Origin: Enterobacillus tribolii
GTDB taxonomy: Bacteria > Pseudomonadota > Gammaproteobacteria > Enterobacterales > Enterobacteriaceae
DNA: 64,000 nt
Assembly: GCF_003363015.1 (NCBI RefSeq)
Contig: NZ_QRAP01000004.1
Location: 1 to 64,000, forward strand
Direction of reading: 5' to 3'
Position 1 is the stretch's first letter. Each line of letters begins with the position of its first letter. Shown piece by piece: positions 49,077-57,340 of this stretch. The position numbers were made by a program, and so were the translations under genes. Below the pieces are notes generated by a model. That model ran no database searches and was not told the DNA's origin. It was given only the letters and a program-made list of their open reading frames with translations.

Positions 49077-49900
49077 CGGGTCGCCTCCAGTTGTGCGATG
49101 GCGTCCAGTATCTCCGCCTTCACGTCGTCGGTTAAACGCAGGTGATGGGCGTTACTGCGCCGTTCCAGGCAAGGAACGCCCTGCCCTTTGATGGTGTCGA
49201 GGATCACCACCCGCGGCCGCTGCGCGCCTTCTCTTGCCGGCGCTACGGCGTCGTAAATGGCGGCGACGTCATCGCCTTTCACCGTTACGGCATCAAAGCC
49301 GAACGCGGTAAATTTTTCCGCCAGGTCAAACGGCCGGATAACCTCTTCCAGCGTGCCGTCCAGTTGCTGTTTGTTGTAATCGATGAACAGCATCAGGTTA
49401 TTGAGATTGTGATGGGCGATGAACTGAAAAGCCTCCCAGCACTGCCCTTCATTCAGCTCGCCGTCGCCGAGCATGCAGAACACCCGGTTAGGGCGGCCCG
49501 CCAGACGGTGCGACAGCGCCATGCCGGCGGCGAGGGAAACTCCCTGACCGAGCGAACCGGTGGTGGCGTCCACCCCCGGCGTCAGCAGACGGTCGGGGTG
49601 GCTGGGCAGACGGGTGCCGTTCTGGTTCAGCGTCATCAGCATCTCGCGCGGAAAATACCCCTTCAGCGCCAGCGTACTGTACAGCGCCGGGCCGGCATGC
49701 CCTTTCGACAACACGAAGTTGTCCCGCTGCGGCCATTGCGGTTCGTCCGGCTTCACGCGCATTACCGCGCCGTACAGCACCGCCAGCGCCTCCACCACCG
49801 ACATCGAACCGCCGTAATGGCCGAACCCGAGGTGCGTCAGCGCCCGCAGCGTTTCCACACGGATGTCCGTGGCAAAGCGGCGTATTTCATCAATTTTCAT
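49073..49900 (-). CDS. Transketolase N-terminal subunit (thiamine diphosphate domain)
   Basis: The 275-residue protein corresponds to the first half of a transketolase. The thiamine-diphosphate/Mg motif begins at MLGDGELNEGQCWEAF (about residue 145) and runs to the LFIDYNKQQLDG segment with its conserved asparagine. Histidines known from transketolase active sites appear in SKGHAGPALY and near HPDR. It lies 11 bases after the PTS IIC gene and overlaps the C-terminal subunit gene by four bases, so both halves are probably made in equal amounts. Confidence 0.9.
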   Translation of the reverse strand: MKIDEIRRFATDIRVETLRALTHLGFGHYGGSMSVVEALAVLYGAVMRVKPDEPQWPQRDNFVLSKGHAGPALYSTLALKGYFPREMLMTLNQNGTRLPSHPDRLLTPGVDATTGSLGQGVSLAAGMALSHRLAGRPNRVFCMLGDGELNEGQCWEAFQFIAHHNLNNLMLFIDYNKQQLDGTLEEVIRPFDLAEKFTAFGFDAVTVKGDDVAAIYDAVAPAREGAQRPRVVILDTIKGQGVPCLERRSNAHHLRLTDDVKAEILDAIAQLEATR

Positions 49901-49911
49901 TGTGTTCCCCC

Positions 49912-51300
49912 TTATTCATCCGCGCCGGCCGATGCATCGGCCCCGCTCTCTTTGTTGCGGCGGGAGGCGAAAACGTTATGCGCCACCAGCAGCACAAAAA
50001 CGGCAATGACCACGACCATGATCATGTCCTTATTCAGGAAGCGCGCCATGTTCCCCAGCACGATGCCTACCGCGCCGAAATCCGCATCCGAGAACGTCGT
50101 ATTGGCAAAACCCAGCGCGCCCAGCACCGGCAGCAGCAACACCGGCAGGAAGGTAATCAGCAAACCGTTGGCGAAGGCGCCGATCATCGCGCCGCGGCGT
50201 CCGCCGGTGGCGTTGCCGAATACGCCGGCGGTCGCGCCGGTAAAGAAGTGCGGCACCACGCCGGGCAGAATCAGCACCAGGTTCAGTTGCCCCAGCAGGA
50301 ACAGCCCTACCAGCCCGCCGAGAAAACTGAACAAGAAACCGATCAGTACCGCGTTAGGGGCATAGGGGTATACCACCGGGCAGTCCAGCGCCGGGCGGGC
50401 GTTAGGCACCAGTTTTTCCGAAAAGCCGGTAAACGCGGGGATGATTTCCGCCAGAATCAGGCGCACGCCCTGCAGGATAATGAAAACCCCGGCGGCAAAG
50501 GTGATCGCCATGATGATGGCGTAAACCAGATAGTTTTGTCCGCCGCTGAAGGTCGATTCCACGTATTCCGATCCGGCGCAGATGGCCATAATCAGGTAAA
50601 TCACCATCATGGTCAGCGAGATGGAAATGGAGCTGTCGCGCAGGAAGCTCAGGTTCTTCGGCAGGTTCATCTCTTCCGTAGAACGGGACTCGCCGGTTTT
50701 ACTGCCGATCCAGCCGGACAGCACATAGCCGAGCGTCCCGAAGTGACCGAAGCCGATCTCGTCGTTACCGGTGATCTTACGCATATAACGCTGCGCCAGC
50801 GCCGGGAAGAACGCCATCACCAGGCCCAGGGTCAGCGCGCCGGTAAACACCAACTGAACGCCCTCGAAGCCGGCAACGGTCAGAATGATGCCGATCATAC
50901 AGGCCATGTAGAACGTATGGTGGCCGGTAAGAAAGATATATTTCAGCCGGGTAAAGCGCGCCACTACGATGTTCGCCACCATACCGAACGCCATAATCAG
51001 CGCCGTCGACGCCCCGTACTTCTCCAGGGCGATAGAAACGATGGCCTCGTTGTTGGGAATGATGCCCTGAATGTTGAACGCCTGCTCGAACATCCCGCCC
51101 AACGGGTTCAGCGAACTGACCAACACGCCGGCGCCGCCGCCCAATACGATAAAACCGAGAATGGTTTTAATGGTGCCCTTCACCACGTCGCTGAACGATT
51201 TTTTCTGCGCCAGCAGGCCAATCAGGGCAATCACCCCGACCAGCACCGCCGGCACCTTTAAGATATCGACAATAAATTTGAGTATTTCCTGGATAAACAT
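49912..51300 (-). CDS. PTS transporter EIIC of the ascorbate (UlaA/SgaT) family
   Basis: The 462-residue protein is a sugar-phosphotransferase membrane component with about 11 helices. Family landmarks include FIVDILKVPAVLVGVIALIGLLAQKKSFSDVVKGTIKT at the N-terminus, TGHHTFYMACM near residue 130 and FFTGATAGVFGNATGGRRGAMIGAF near 345. UlaA imports L-ascorbate as the 6-phosphate, but the rest of the ula pathway is missing, so the natural substrate is likely another acid or ketose. I choose ATG 51300 with GAGG five bases upstream; a GTG at 51306 is open. The C-terminal tail is short and acidic. Confidence 0.9.
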   Translation of the reverse strand: MFIQEILKFIVDILKVPAVLVGVIALIGLLAQKKSFSDVVKGTIKTILGFIVLGGGAGVLVSSLNPLGGMFEQAFNIQGIIPNNEAIVSIALEKYGASTALIMAFGMVANIVVARFTRLKYIFLTGHHTFYMACMIGIILTVAGFEGVQLVFTGALTLGLVMAFFPALAQRYMRKITGNDEIGFGHFGTLGYVLSGWIGSKTGESRSTEEMNLPKNLSFLRDSSISISLTMMVIYLIMAICAGSEYVESTFSGGQNYLVYAIIMAITFAAGVFIILQGVRLILAEIIPAFTGFSEKLVPNARPALDCPVVYPYAPNAVLIGFLFSFLGGLVGLFLLGQLNLVLILPGVVPHFFTGATAGVFGNATGGRRGAMIGAFANGLLITFLPVLLLPVLGALGFANTTFSDADFGAVGIVLGNMARFLNKDMIMVVVIAVFVLLVAHNVFASRRNKESGADASAGADE

Positions 51301-51321
51301 ACCCACCTCGTCCTTACGGAG

Positions 51322-51591
51322 TTATTTTTGGAAATAGGCTTTCAGCTTGGTTTCCAGTTCATTGATATCAATGATGTTGCTGAGGACGATCATCTGTTCC
51401 GCTGCAATGCCGGCACTGGCGGCAATATCCTTCGCCATCACGAACAAATCCGCCGCGCCGGGCGTGGCGGAAGAGAGATCGGAGTGCTCCACCTCCGCCT
51501 CAACGCCAATTTTCTTCAGCACTTTTTTGATATTCATTTCAACCATGAAACTGCTGCCTAAACCCGAACCGCATATCGCCATAATCTTCAT
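51322..51591 (-). CDS. PTS EIIB of the ascorbate/galactitol type
   Basis: The 89-residue cytoplasmic phospho-carrier has the phosphocysteine motif CGSGLGSSFM at Cys7, right after a short first strand, the standard layout of SgaB/UlaB-type IIB proteins. It accepts phosphate from the IIA protein and donates it to sugar bound by IIC. It lies 21 bases upstream of the IIC gene and 112 bases after IIA, a gap holding a hairpin. Confidence 0.92.
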   Translation of the reverse strand: MKIMAICGSGLGSSFMVEMNIKKVLKKIGVEAEVEHSDLSSATPGAADLFVMAKDIAASAGIAAEQMIVLSNIIDINELETKLKAYFQK

Positions 51592-51670
51592 CTGCTATTC
51601 CTTGATACAAGTTTTCAGACAATGCGAAGCCCCGCGAGGCCCCGCGTGTTTTTGTTATCGGATAAAGTGA

Positions 51671-51689
51671 CGCCCGCGTTATGCGGGCG
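51671..51689. terminator. Hairpin between PTS IIA and IIB genes
   Basis: Arms CGCCCGC (51671-51677) and GCGGGCG (51683-51689), loop GTTAT. It lies 15 bases past the IIA stop without a clear T-run, so it may stabilise IIA mRNA or adjust the ratio of IIA to the downstream genes. Confidence 0.5.
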
Positions 51690-51703
51690 GGAACTGCTGC
51701 AAA

Positions 51704-52147
51704 TCAGTAGCGGAAAATGATGTCCCGGATGGCCTGAAGCGAACCGGCCCGGATCACCGCCTGAACATCCTGCTCACAGGAAAAGAACTCCGCCAGCTGT
51801 GAAATCATCTCAATATGACTATGGCTGTCCGGCGCCGCCAGCATCACGATCAGATGCACGGGGTCGTTATCCTGCGAGCCGAAAACCACGCCCTCGCGCA
51901 CGACCAGTAATGACAGCCCCAGCGCCTTCGCGCCCTCTTCCGGCCGGGCGTGCGGCATGGCGATGCCCGGCGCCAGCACGTAGTAAGGCCCCAGTTGCCG
52001 GTGCTGCCGGAGAATGGCATCAACATACTCCGGCACAATACTTCCCCGCGCCAGCAACGGCCGGGCGCTGAGCGCGATGGCCTGTTGCCAGTCATCCACT
52101 CTGTCGCACTGATGAATCGTCTCTTCCGTCAGCCATTCCGCCAGCAT
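51704..52147 (-). CDS. PTS EIIA (mannitol/fructose-type, UlaC-like)
   Basis: The 147-residue protein is the first phospho-carrier of the PTS. The phosphohistidine motif is LAPGIAMPHARPEEGA (His66), and the LIVMLAAPDSHSHIEMISQLAEFF segment is typical of the IIA type-2 fold. Start 52147 has AAGGAG upstream; the frame continues to 52228 through the operator region, which is clearly not coding. It is the first gene of the operon IIA-IIB-IIC-TK(N)-TK(C), divergent from the LacI repressor. Confidence 0.92.
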   Translation of the reverse strand: MLAEWLTEETIHQCDRVDDWQQAIALSARPLLARGSIVPEYVDAILRQHRQLGPYYVLAPGIAMPHARPEEGAKALGLSLLVVREGVVFGSQDNDPVHLIVMLAAPDSHSHIEMISQLAEFFSCEQDVQAVIRAGSLQAIRDIIFRY

Positions 52148-52214
52148 GTCGTCTCCTTGAGGTCGCCGTATAAAACGGTCGGTGGTGAACTGTCTGAACG
52201 ACAATACCTTTAAA

Positions 52215-52262
52215 GATAGCGCTACCAAATGGATATTAAATTGTTTTGTGATAGCGCTATCA
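52215..52262. promoter_or_regulatory. Two LacI-family operators in the PTS-lacI divergent region
   Basis: Site 1, GATAGCGCTACC (52215-52226), and site 2, TGATAGCGCTATCA (52249-52262, a perfect 14-base palindrome), share a central AGCGCT. Their centres are 35 bases apart. CG-centred palindromes of this kind are typical LacI-family operators. They lie about 70-115 bases upstream of the IIA start. A third AGCGCT (52411-52416) sits just before the lacI start codon at its ribosome site. Binding by the adjacent LacI protein is inferred. Confidence 0.8.
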
Positions 52263-52425
52263 AAAAAGAGACGTTAAGCTAAAAGACGGGATTCAGCGGG
52301 AGCCGCAGGGCATCGGCCGGCACCGTCGGCAAAGCCGAAGCGGCGGCCCGTACGCGGTTTTATGAATAAATTACACCGTCGAGTACAATAGCGTATCAAC
52401 GTGCGGTCAAGCGCTAGGATTTGGC

Positions 52426-53445
52426 ATGTCTATCAGTAAAAAACGACGCAGCACCGGCAGGGTCACCCTCGCCGACGTAGCCCGGCTGGCCGGCGTAGGC
52501 TCTATGACCGTCTCGCGCGCGCTGCGCACGCCGGAGCAGGTTTCCGATAAGCTGCGCGAAAAAATTGAAGCCGCGGTCAGCGAATTGGGTTATATGCCCA
52601 ACCTGTCCGCCAGCTCGCTGGCTTCCGCCTCCTCCCGCACCATCGCCATGGTCGTGCCCAGCTTCTCCGAACCGGGCTGCGCCGAGATGTTCGCCGCGCT
52701 GCAAAGCGTGCTGCTTCCGGCGGGATACCAAATCATGCTGGCCGAATCGCGCCATGACCGGCAACGCGAGGAACAGGCGCTGGAAACGCTGCTGGCCTAT
52801 AATATGGCCGCCGCCGTGCTGCTCAGCGCGGAGCACTCCGACAACACCCGTCACTGGCTGAAGAACCGCAATATTCCGGTTGTGGAGATCGGCGCGCGCC
52901 GCGATGATCCGATCGATATCAACATCGGCATCGACTATGTCGCGGCAATGTATCAGCTGACGCGCTACGTAATTGAGAAGGGGTATCAGAATATCGGTTT
53001 GCTGTGCGCCAACCAGGAGCCCTGGATTTTCCGGCAGCATTTGCAGGGGTGGCATCAGGCGTTATTGCGCGATCACGTTTCTCCTCACCGGGTGATCAAT
53101 GCGGCGGAACCGGCGATTTTCTCAACCGGCGCCCGGCAGCTGCCGGAGTTTCTTCTGGCGTGGCCGGAAACCGACGCCCTGATTTGCGCCTCTGACGAGC
53201 TGGCCTGCGGCGTGCTGTATGAATGCCAGCGCAGGCACATCCGGGTGCCGACGCAGCTGGCAGTGATCGGCTTTGGCAACAGCGACGTCAGCCAGGTTTG
53301 CCAGCCGCCCCTGACCACCACCACCGTGCCCTACCGTGAGATCGGTATTCAGGCGGGTAAGGTATTAATGGCGCGTCTGGAGCAGCTTCCCCAGCCGGAA
53401 AGCCCGCCCATCAGCGCCACGCTGTGCCGTCGCGACAGTTGCTGA
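52426..53445 (+). CDS. LacI-family transcriptional repressor (GntR-like)
   Basis: The 339-residue protein has a basic N-terminal tail, a LacI helix-turn-helix (about residues 13-33, VTLADVARLAGVGSMTVSRALR) with a hinge helix around SASSLASASSRT, and a periplasmic-binding-protein-like effector domain. Overall it resembles gluconate/idonate-type repressors (GntR/IdnR group). It is divergent from the PTS-transketolase operon, with two strong palindromic sites between them, so it most likely represses that operon until the imported sugar or its phosphate is present. It converges with yfcD, the stops being two bases apart. Confidence 0.9.
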   Translation: MSISKKRRSTGRVTLADVARLAGVGSMTVSRALRTPEQVSDKLREKIEAAVSELGYMPNLSASSLASASSRTIAMVVPSFSEPGCAEMFAALQSVLLPAGYQIMLAESRHDRQREEQALETLLAYNMAAAVLLSAEHSDNTRHWLKNRNIPVVEIGARRDDPIDINIGIDYVAAMYQLTRYVIEKGYQNIGLLCANQEPWIFRQHLQGWHQALLRDHVSPHRVINAAEPAIFSTGARQLPEFLLAWPETDALICASDELACGVLYECQRRHIRVPTQLAVIGFGNSDVSQVCQPPLTTTTVPYREIGIQAGKVLMARLEQLPQPESPPISATLCRRDSC

Positions 53446-53447
53446 CG

Positions 53448-54056
53448 TTACTCGCCGGCCGGCTGCGCCGTTTCCTGGCGATCGCCGTCAGCCGCTTCGT
53501 TTTCCGCGGCGTCTTTCGTTTCGCAAATCGGCTGGTATTCGCCCTCATTGTTGCGGCTCATCCACAGCGACAGGGCCTTCAGCGAATCCGGCGTAAAATG
53601 ATCGCACTCGGCGGTAATTTCATCCGGCGTCATCCAGAGCACTTCGTCCACTTCCTCTTCCTGCAAAGCGAACGGCCCGTGGGAAACGCAGCTGAATAAG
53701 CCGCCCCACACCCGGCAGTTCTCCTGTTCGAAATAGAACATGCCGTGATCGGCAAACGGTACGCCGGCGATGCCCAGCTCCTCTTCCGCCTCGCGGCGCG
53801 CGGACTCCAGCATCATTTCACCGCTTTGCACCACGCCGCCCGCCGTGGCGTCAAGCCAACCGGGGTAAAAGTCCTTGGTTTCAGTACGACGCTGAACCAG
53901 AATCTTCCCCATCCCGTTATGAACCACAATATACGTAGCCCGGTGCCGCAGCGTTTGGGCACGCATCTGCTGACGGCTCGCCTGAGCGATGACCTCGTTA
54001 TTTTCATCAACGATGTCCACCCACTCTGTTTCGGCGTTGAGTGATTGTTCCACCAT
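53448..54056 (-). CDS. yfcD: Nudix hydrolase YfcD
   Basis: The 202-residue protein has a complete Nudix box, [24 protein letters not shown] (read as GX5EX7REUXEEXGU), at about residues 78-101, and the isopentenyl-diphosphate-isomerase-like framing typical of YfcD ([23 protein letters not shown]). The substrate is not known. It is longer than E. coli YfcD (180) by an acidic, low-complexity C-terminal tail ([19 protein letters not shown]). Start 54056 (MVEQSLNAE) is preferred over the open frame to 54086. Confidence 0.93.
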   Translation of the reverse strand: MVEQSLNAETEWVDIVDENNEVIAQASRQQMRAQTLRHRATYIVVHNGMGKILVQRRTETKDFYPGWLDATAGGVVQSGEMMLESARREAEEELGIAGVPFADHGMFYFEQENCRVWGGLFSCVSHGPFALQEEEVDEVLWMTPDEITAECDHFTPDSLKALSLWMSRNNEGEYQPICETKDAAENEAADGDRQETAQPAGE

Positions 54057-54159
54057 CCTCTGCAACCTTTTTCCGGGCGCTGACACAGCGCCGTTATTTA
54101 CAGAATCTCCCTTCGCATTATGCGTCGGTCGCTACCAAACTTGCCAATAAAATACGTTG

Positions 54160-54711
54160 TCACACGCCAAGCGCGGTTTCTGCCAGTATCTGCGTACCGT
54201 GCAGCGCCCGCACCCGTAACATCCCGGACTCCATCATGCCATAGCTGGCTTCATGCCCCCCTTTGGGCAAACTGACGGAACCCGGGTTGAAGCAGATAAT
54301 CGCGCCCTGCTTCTCCGCCACCGGGAGGTGCGTATGGCCGTAAACCAATACGTCATTCTCCGCTAACGGCGGCAGCTCTGCAGGATGATAAAGGTGACCG
54401 TGGGTTAAAAACAATCTTTGCTTTTCCAGCAGAATGTGCTGCCAGGGCGCCATGATCGGGAATTTCAGCAGCATTTGATCGACTTCGCTGTCGCAATTGC
54501 CGCGAACGGCAATGATCCGGTCGGCATAATGATTGAGGCAATTTGCGACTTCAGGCGGATTATATCCCTGCGGCAGCGGGTTGCGCGGCCCGTGATTCAG
54601 GATGTCGCCCAAAATAATCAACCAGCGGCTGCCGCTCTGTTCATAAAGCGCCAGCGCCCGCTCCGTTGCGCTGAGCGATCCGTGGATGTCCGAGATAAAC
54701 ATCAGTTTCAT
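54160..54711 (-). CDS. yfcE: Phosphodiesterase YfcE
   Basis: YfcE is a calcineurin-like metallophosphodiesterase. The 183-residue protein shows all motifs: SDIHGS near the start, GDILNHGPRN, GNCDSEVD, THGHLY and GHTHLPV, which supply the di-metal ligands. E. coli YfcE (184 residues) hydrolyses phosphodiester model substrates with Mn; the natural substrate is unknown. Start 54711 (MKLMFISDIHG) agrees with the family. It lies 103 bases upstream of yfcD on the same strand. Confidence 0.95.
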   Translation of the reverse strand: MKLMFISDIHGSLSATERALALYEQSGSRWLIILGDILNHGPRNPLPQGYNPPEVANCLNHYADRIIAVRGNCDSEVDQMLLKFPIMAPWQHILLEKQRLFLTHGHLYHPAELPPLAENDVLVYGHTHLPVAEKQGAIICFNPGSVSLPKGGHEASYGMMESGMLRVRALHGTQILAETALGV

Positions 54712-54911
54712 AACAATTCTCACTGCATGCGGCAAACGGCGATCCGCATCAGGCGGATAACGCCGGGTCAGGGAGGCAAAAACGAAATATTGATTATTGC
54801 CTGCGGTAAATCAACAAATAATTAACATCATAGCTTCCTAACGTACGTTTTTTGCTCTATAGTTCAAACCCCCTCTTCCGTTATTACTTTTTGATTTTAT
54901 TGGGAGACATC

Positions 54912-55538
54912 ATGATCGACCTGTATTACGCCCCGACCCCCAACGGCCATAAAATCACGCTTTTTCTGGAAGAAACCGGCCTACCCTATCAGATCCACCG
55001 CATTGATATCAGCGCCGGCGATCAGTTCAAGCCCGAATTCCTCGCCATTTCTCCCAATAACAAGATTCCGGCGATTGTCGACCGCCAGCCGGTTGACGGC
55101 GGTGTACCGCTCAGCCTGTTCGAATCCGGCGAAATCCTGCTCTATCTGGCGGAAAAAACCGGCCGCTTCCTGAGTCAGGAAATGCGCACCCGCGCGACGA
55201 CGCTGCAATGGTTATTCTGGCAGGTCGGCGGATTCGGCCCGATGCTGGGGCAAAACCATCACTTTAACTATTATGCGCCGCAGCCGGTGCCTTATGCGAT
55301 CGAACGTTATCAGTTAGAAACGCAGCGTCTGTACGGCGTGCTCAATACGCAGCTGGAGAAGAACGCCTATGTGGCCGGCGATGAATACACCATAGCCGAC
55401 ATGGCGGTGTACCCGTGGGTCGTTTCCCATGAGCGCCAGCGCATCGATCTGGCCGACTATCCCGCAGTATGCAACTGGCACGAACGTATCGCCGCGCGCC
55501 CCGCTACCCAGCGGGCATACCAGCTGGCGCAAAACTGA
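54912..55538 (+). CDS. yfcG: GST-like disulfide-bond oxidoreductase YfcG
   Basis: YfcG is a nu-class glutathione transferase homologue with glutathione-dependent disulfide reductase activity. The 208-residue protein begins MIDLYYAPTPNGHKITLFLEE, holding the Thr/Asn that contact glutathione, and keeps NNKIPAIVD, LFESGEILLYLAEKTGRF and the QWLFWQVGGFGPMLGQNHHFN stretch diagnostic of YfcG. Start 54912 has GGGAG upstream; the frame to 54852 is an unsupported extension. E. coli carries yfcF beside yfcG; only yfcG is present here. Confidence 0.95.
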   Translation: MIDLYYAPTPNGHKITLFLEETGLPYQIHRIDISAGDQFKPEFLAISPNNKIPAIVDRQPVDGGVPLSLFESGEILLYLAEKTGRFLSQEMRTRATTLQWLFWQVGGFGPMLGQNHHFNYYAPQPVPYAIERYQLETQRLYGVLNTQLEKNAYVAGDEYTIADMAVYPWVVSHERQRIDLADYPAVCNWHERIAARPATQRAYQLAQN

Positions 55539-55642
55539 GTGCTTTGCCGGCGCCGCCCCGCGGCGCCCCTCCCCCATTATTCATCGCCCCTGTTTCCGTG
55601 TATGCTGTGGCCGCTCTCATCGCACCAGTTTAAGGATTTGTT

Positions 55643-56014
55643 ATGCCAGCCCTTTATCCCGACGCCATCATTCGTATAAAAAACCTGCGTCTGCGCACCT
55701 TCATCGGTATTAACGATGAAGAAATCAAGAATAAACAGGATGTTGTCATTAACATTGTGATCCACTACCCGGCGGAAAAAGCGCGCAGCAGCGAAAATAT
55801 TGACGACGCGCTGAACTACCGGACCATCACCAAGCGCGTCATCGCTCACGTAGAGAACCACCGGTTCGCGTTGCTGGAAAAACTCACTCAGGATGTGCTC
55901 AATATCGCTTGTGAACACGATTGGGTGACCTATGCTGAAGTAGAGATCGATAAGTTATTCGCCCTGCGCTACGCCGATTCCGTCTCCATGAGCATGAGCT
56001 ATCGCCGGGCGTAA
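55643..56014 (+). CDS. folX: Dihydroneopterin triphosphate 2'-epimerase
   Basis: FolX interconverts dihydroneopterin triphosphate and dihydromonapterin triphosphate, leading to the pterin cofactor of phenylalanine hydroxylase. The 123-residue protein shows [18 protein letters not shown] and [38 protein letters not shown], the FolX version of the FolB fold. AAGGA precedes the ATG. yfcH follows after 35 bases, as in E. coli. Confidence 0.96.
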   Translation: MPALYPDAIIRIKNLRLRTFIGINDEEIKNKQDVVINIVIHYPAEKARSSENIDDALNYRTITKRVIAHVENHRFALLEKLTQDVLNIACEHDWVTYAEVEIDKLFALRYADSVSMSMSYRRA

Positions 56015-56049
56015 CGGGCGCATAATATTCACTGTACCGGGGAGGAATC

Positions 56050-56967
56050 ATGCACATTCTGCTGACCGGCGGCACCGGACTCATCGGCTCGGCCCTGACG
56101 GCGCGCCTGCTTTCTCTCGGACATTCACTGACGGTGCTGACCCGCAATCCGGACGCCGCCCGTCGTCGTCTCGGCGGTGAAGTCGCCCTGCTTCCGGCGC
56201 TTGATGACGTATCCACGCTCGACGGTTTCGACGCCGTGATCAACCTGGCCGGCGAGCCGATCGCCGACAAACGCTGGACCGACGCGCAGAAAGCGCGCCT
56301 GTGCCATAGCCGCTGGCAAATTACCCAGCGCCTGGCCGAACTGATTACCCGCAGCGCCACGCCGCCCGCCGTGTTCATCTCCGGCTCCGCCGTCGGCTAT
56401 TACGGCGATCAGGGCGAAGCCGTCGTCAGCGAAGAAGAAACGCCGCACGACGAATTTACCCACCGGCTGTGCGCCCGCTGGGAAGCACTGGCCAGGGAAG
56501 CCGCCAGCGAACGCACCCGCGTGTGTCTGCTGCGTACCGGCGTAGTGCTGAGCGCCGACGGCGGCGCGCTGGCGAAAATGATGCCGATATTCCGCCTGGG
56601 GCTGGGCGGCACGCTGGGCAGCGGTCGTCAGTACGTACCCTGGATCCACCTCGATGACATGGTCAACGCCATTCTGTATCTGCTCGCCACGCCCGGCCTG
56701 AGCGGCCCGTTCAACATGACGGCCCCTTACCCGGTGCACAATGAGCAGTTCACGTCCGCGCTGGGCGAAGCGCTCAACCGCCCCACGCTGTTGCGCACGC
56801 CGGCCTTTGCGATCCGCCTGCTGATGGGGGAATCCAGCGTTCTGGTGCTCGGCGGGCAACGCGCCATTCCCAAACGCCTGGAAGAAGCAGGCTTCGGGTT
56901 CCGCTATTTTGAACTGGAAGAGGCGCTGCGTGACGTCGTCAGCGTGTCACGCCGCAGTAGTGCCTGA
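56050..56967 (+). CDS. yfcH: TIGR01777 family epimerase-like protein YfcH
   Basis: The 305-residue protein is an extended short-chain dehydrogenase-like protein with the NAD(P) motif [16 protein letters not shown] at the N-terminus, [12 protein letters not shown] around residue 65, [12 protein letters not shown] near 120, and a C-terminal DUF1731-like domain ([25 protein letters not shown]). No activity is firmly assigned. GGAGG precedes the ATG; it follows folX closely and is probably co-transcribed. Confidence 0.95.
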   Translation: MHILLTGGTGLIGSALTARLLSLGHSLTVLTRNPDAARRRLGGEVALLPALDDVSTLDGFDAVINLAGEPIADKRWTDAQKARLCHSRWQITQRLAELITRSATPPAVFISGSAVGYYGDQGEAVVSEEETPHDEFTHRLCARWEALAREAASERTRVCLLRTGVVLSADGGALAKMMPIFRLGLGGTLGSGRQYVPWIHLDDMVNAILYLLATPGLSGPFNMTAPYPVHNEQFTSALGEALNRPTLLRTPAFAIRLLMGESSVLVLGGQRAIPKRLEEAGFGFRYFELEEALRDVVSVSRRSSA

Positions 56968-57340
56968 CGCCTCAGCGGCGCAAAAGCCGGGCCGGCGCGT
57001 TTTACCCTTTTCGGCAGCGCCGGCTTCTAAGGCATTTCTGATTTAACAGCCATCGCAGATTATTACCTGTTCTCCCCCCGAAAGGCAGAAAACTCTGCAT
57101 TTATATTAATCAAATGCATATCTCATCCCAGAATTTCCCTATTAATATTATTATCAGATCCCCTGCTACTTAATTATGTTGACGTCCACCAGAGAGTTAT
57201 TTACTCTCCGCGCACCAATCGTATTGGTCAAAGTCGCGCGTACTAATCGTACTAATAAGGTATACATGCAACCGCATGTACACGGGCAGGGAGATCCGTC
57301 GCACGTATTCCCGGCTCTTGTGTCGGAGGAACATAGGGAT
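56968..57340. other. Intergenic region between yfcH and the OmpA-like gene
   Basis: About 370 bases. A GC-rich imperfect stem (AAGCCGG/CCGGCTT) follows yfcH near 56985-57030. The rest is AT-rich and presumably holds the promoter of the OmpA-like gene. The coding frame of that gene is open back to 57176, but the predicted residues there show no recognisable structure. Confidence 0.45.
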
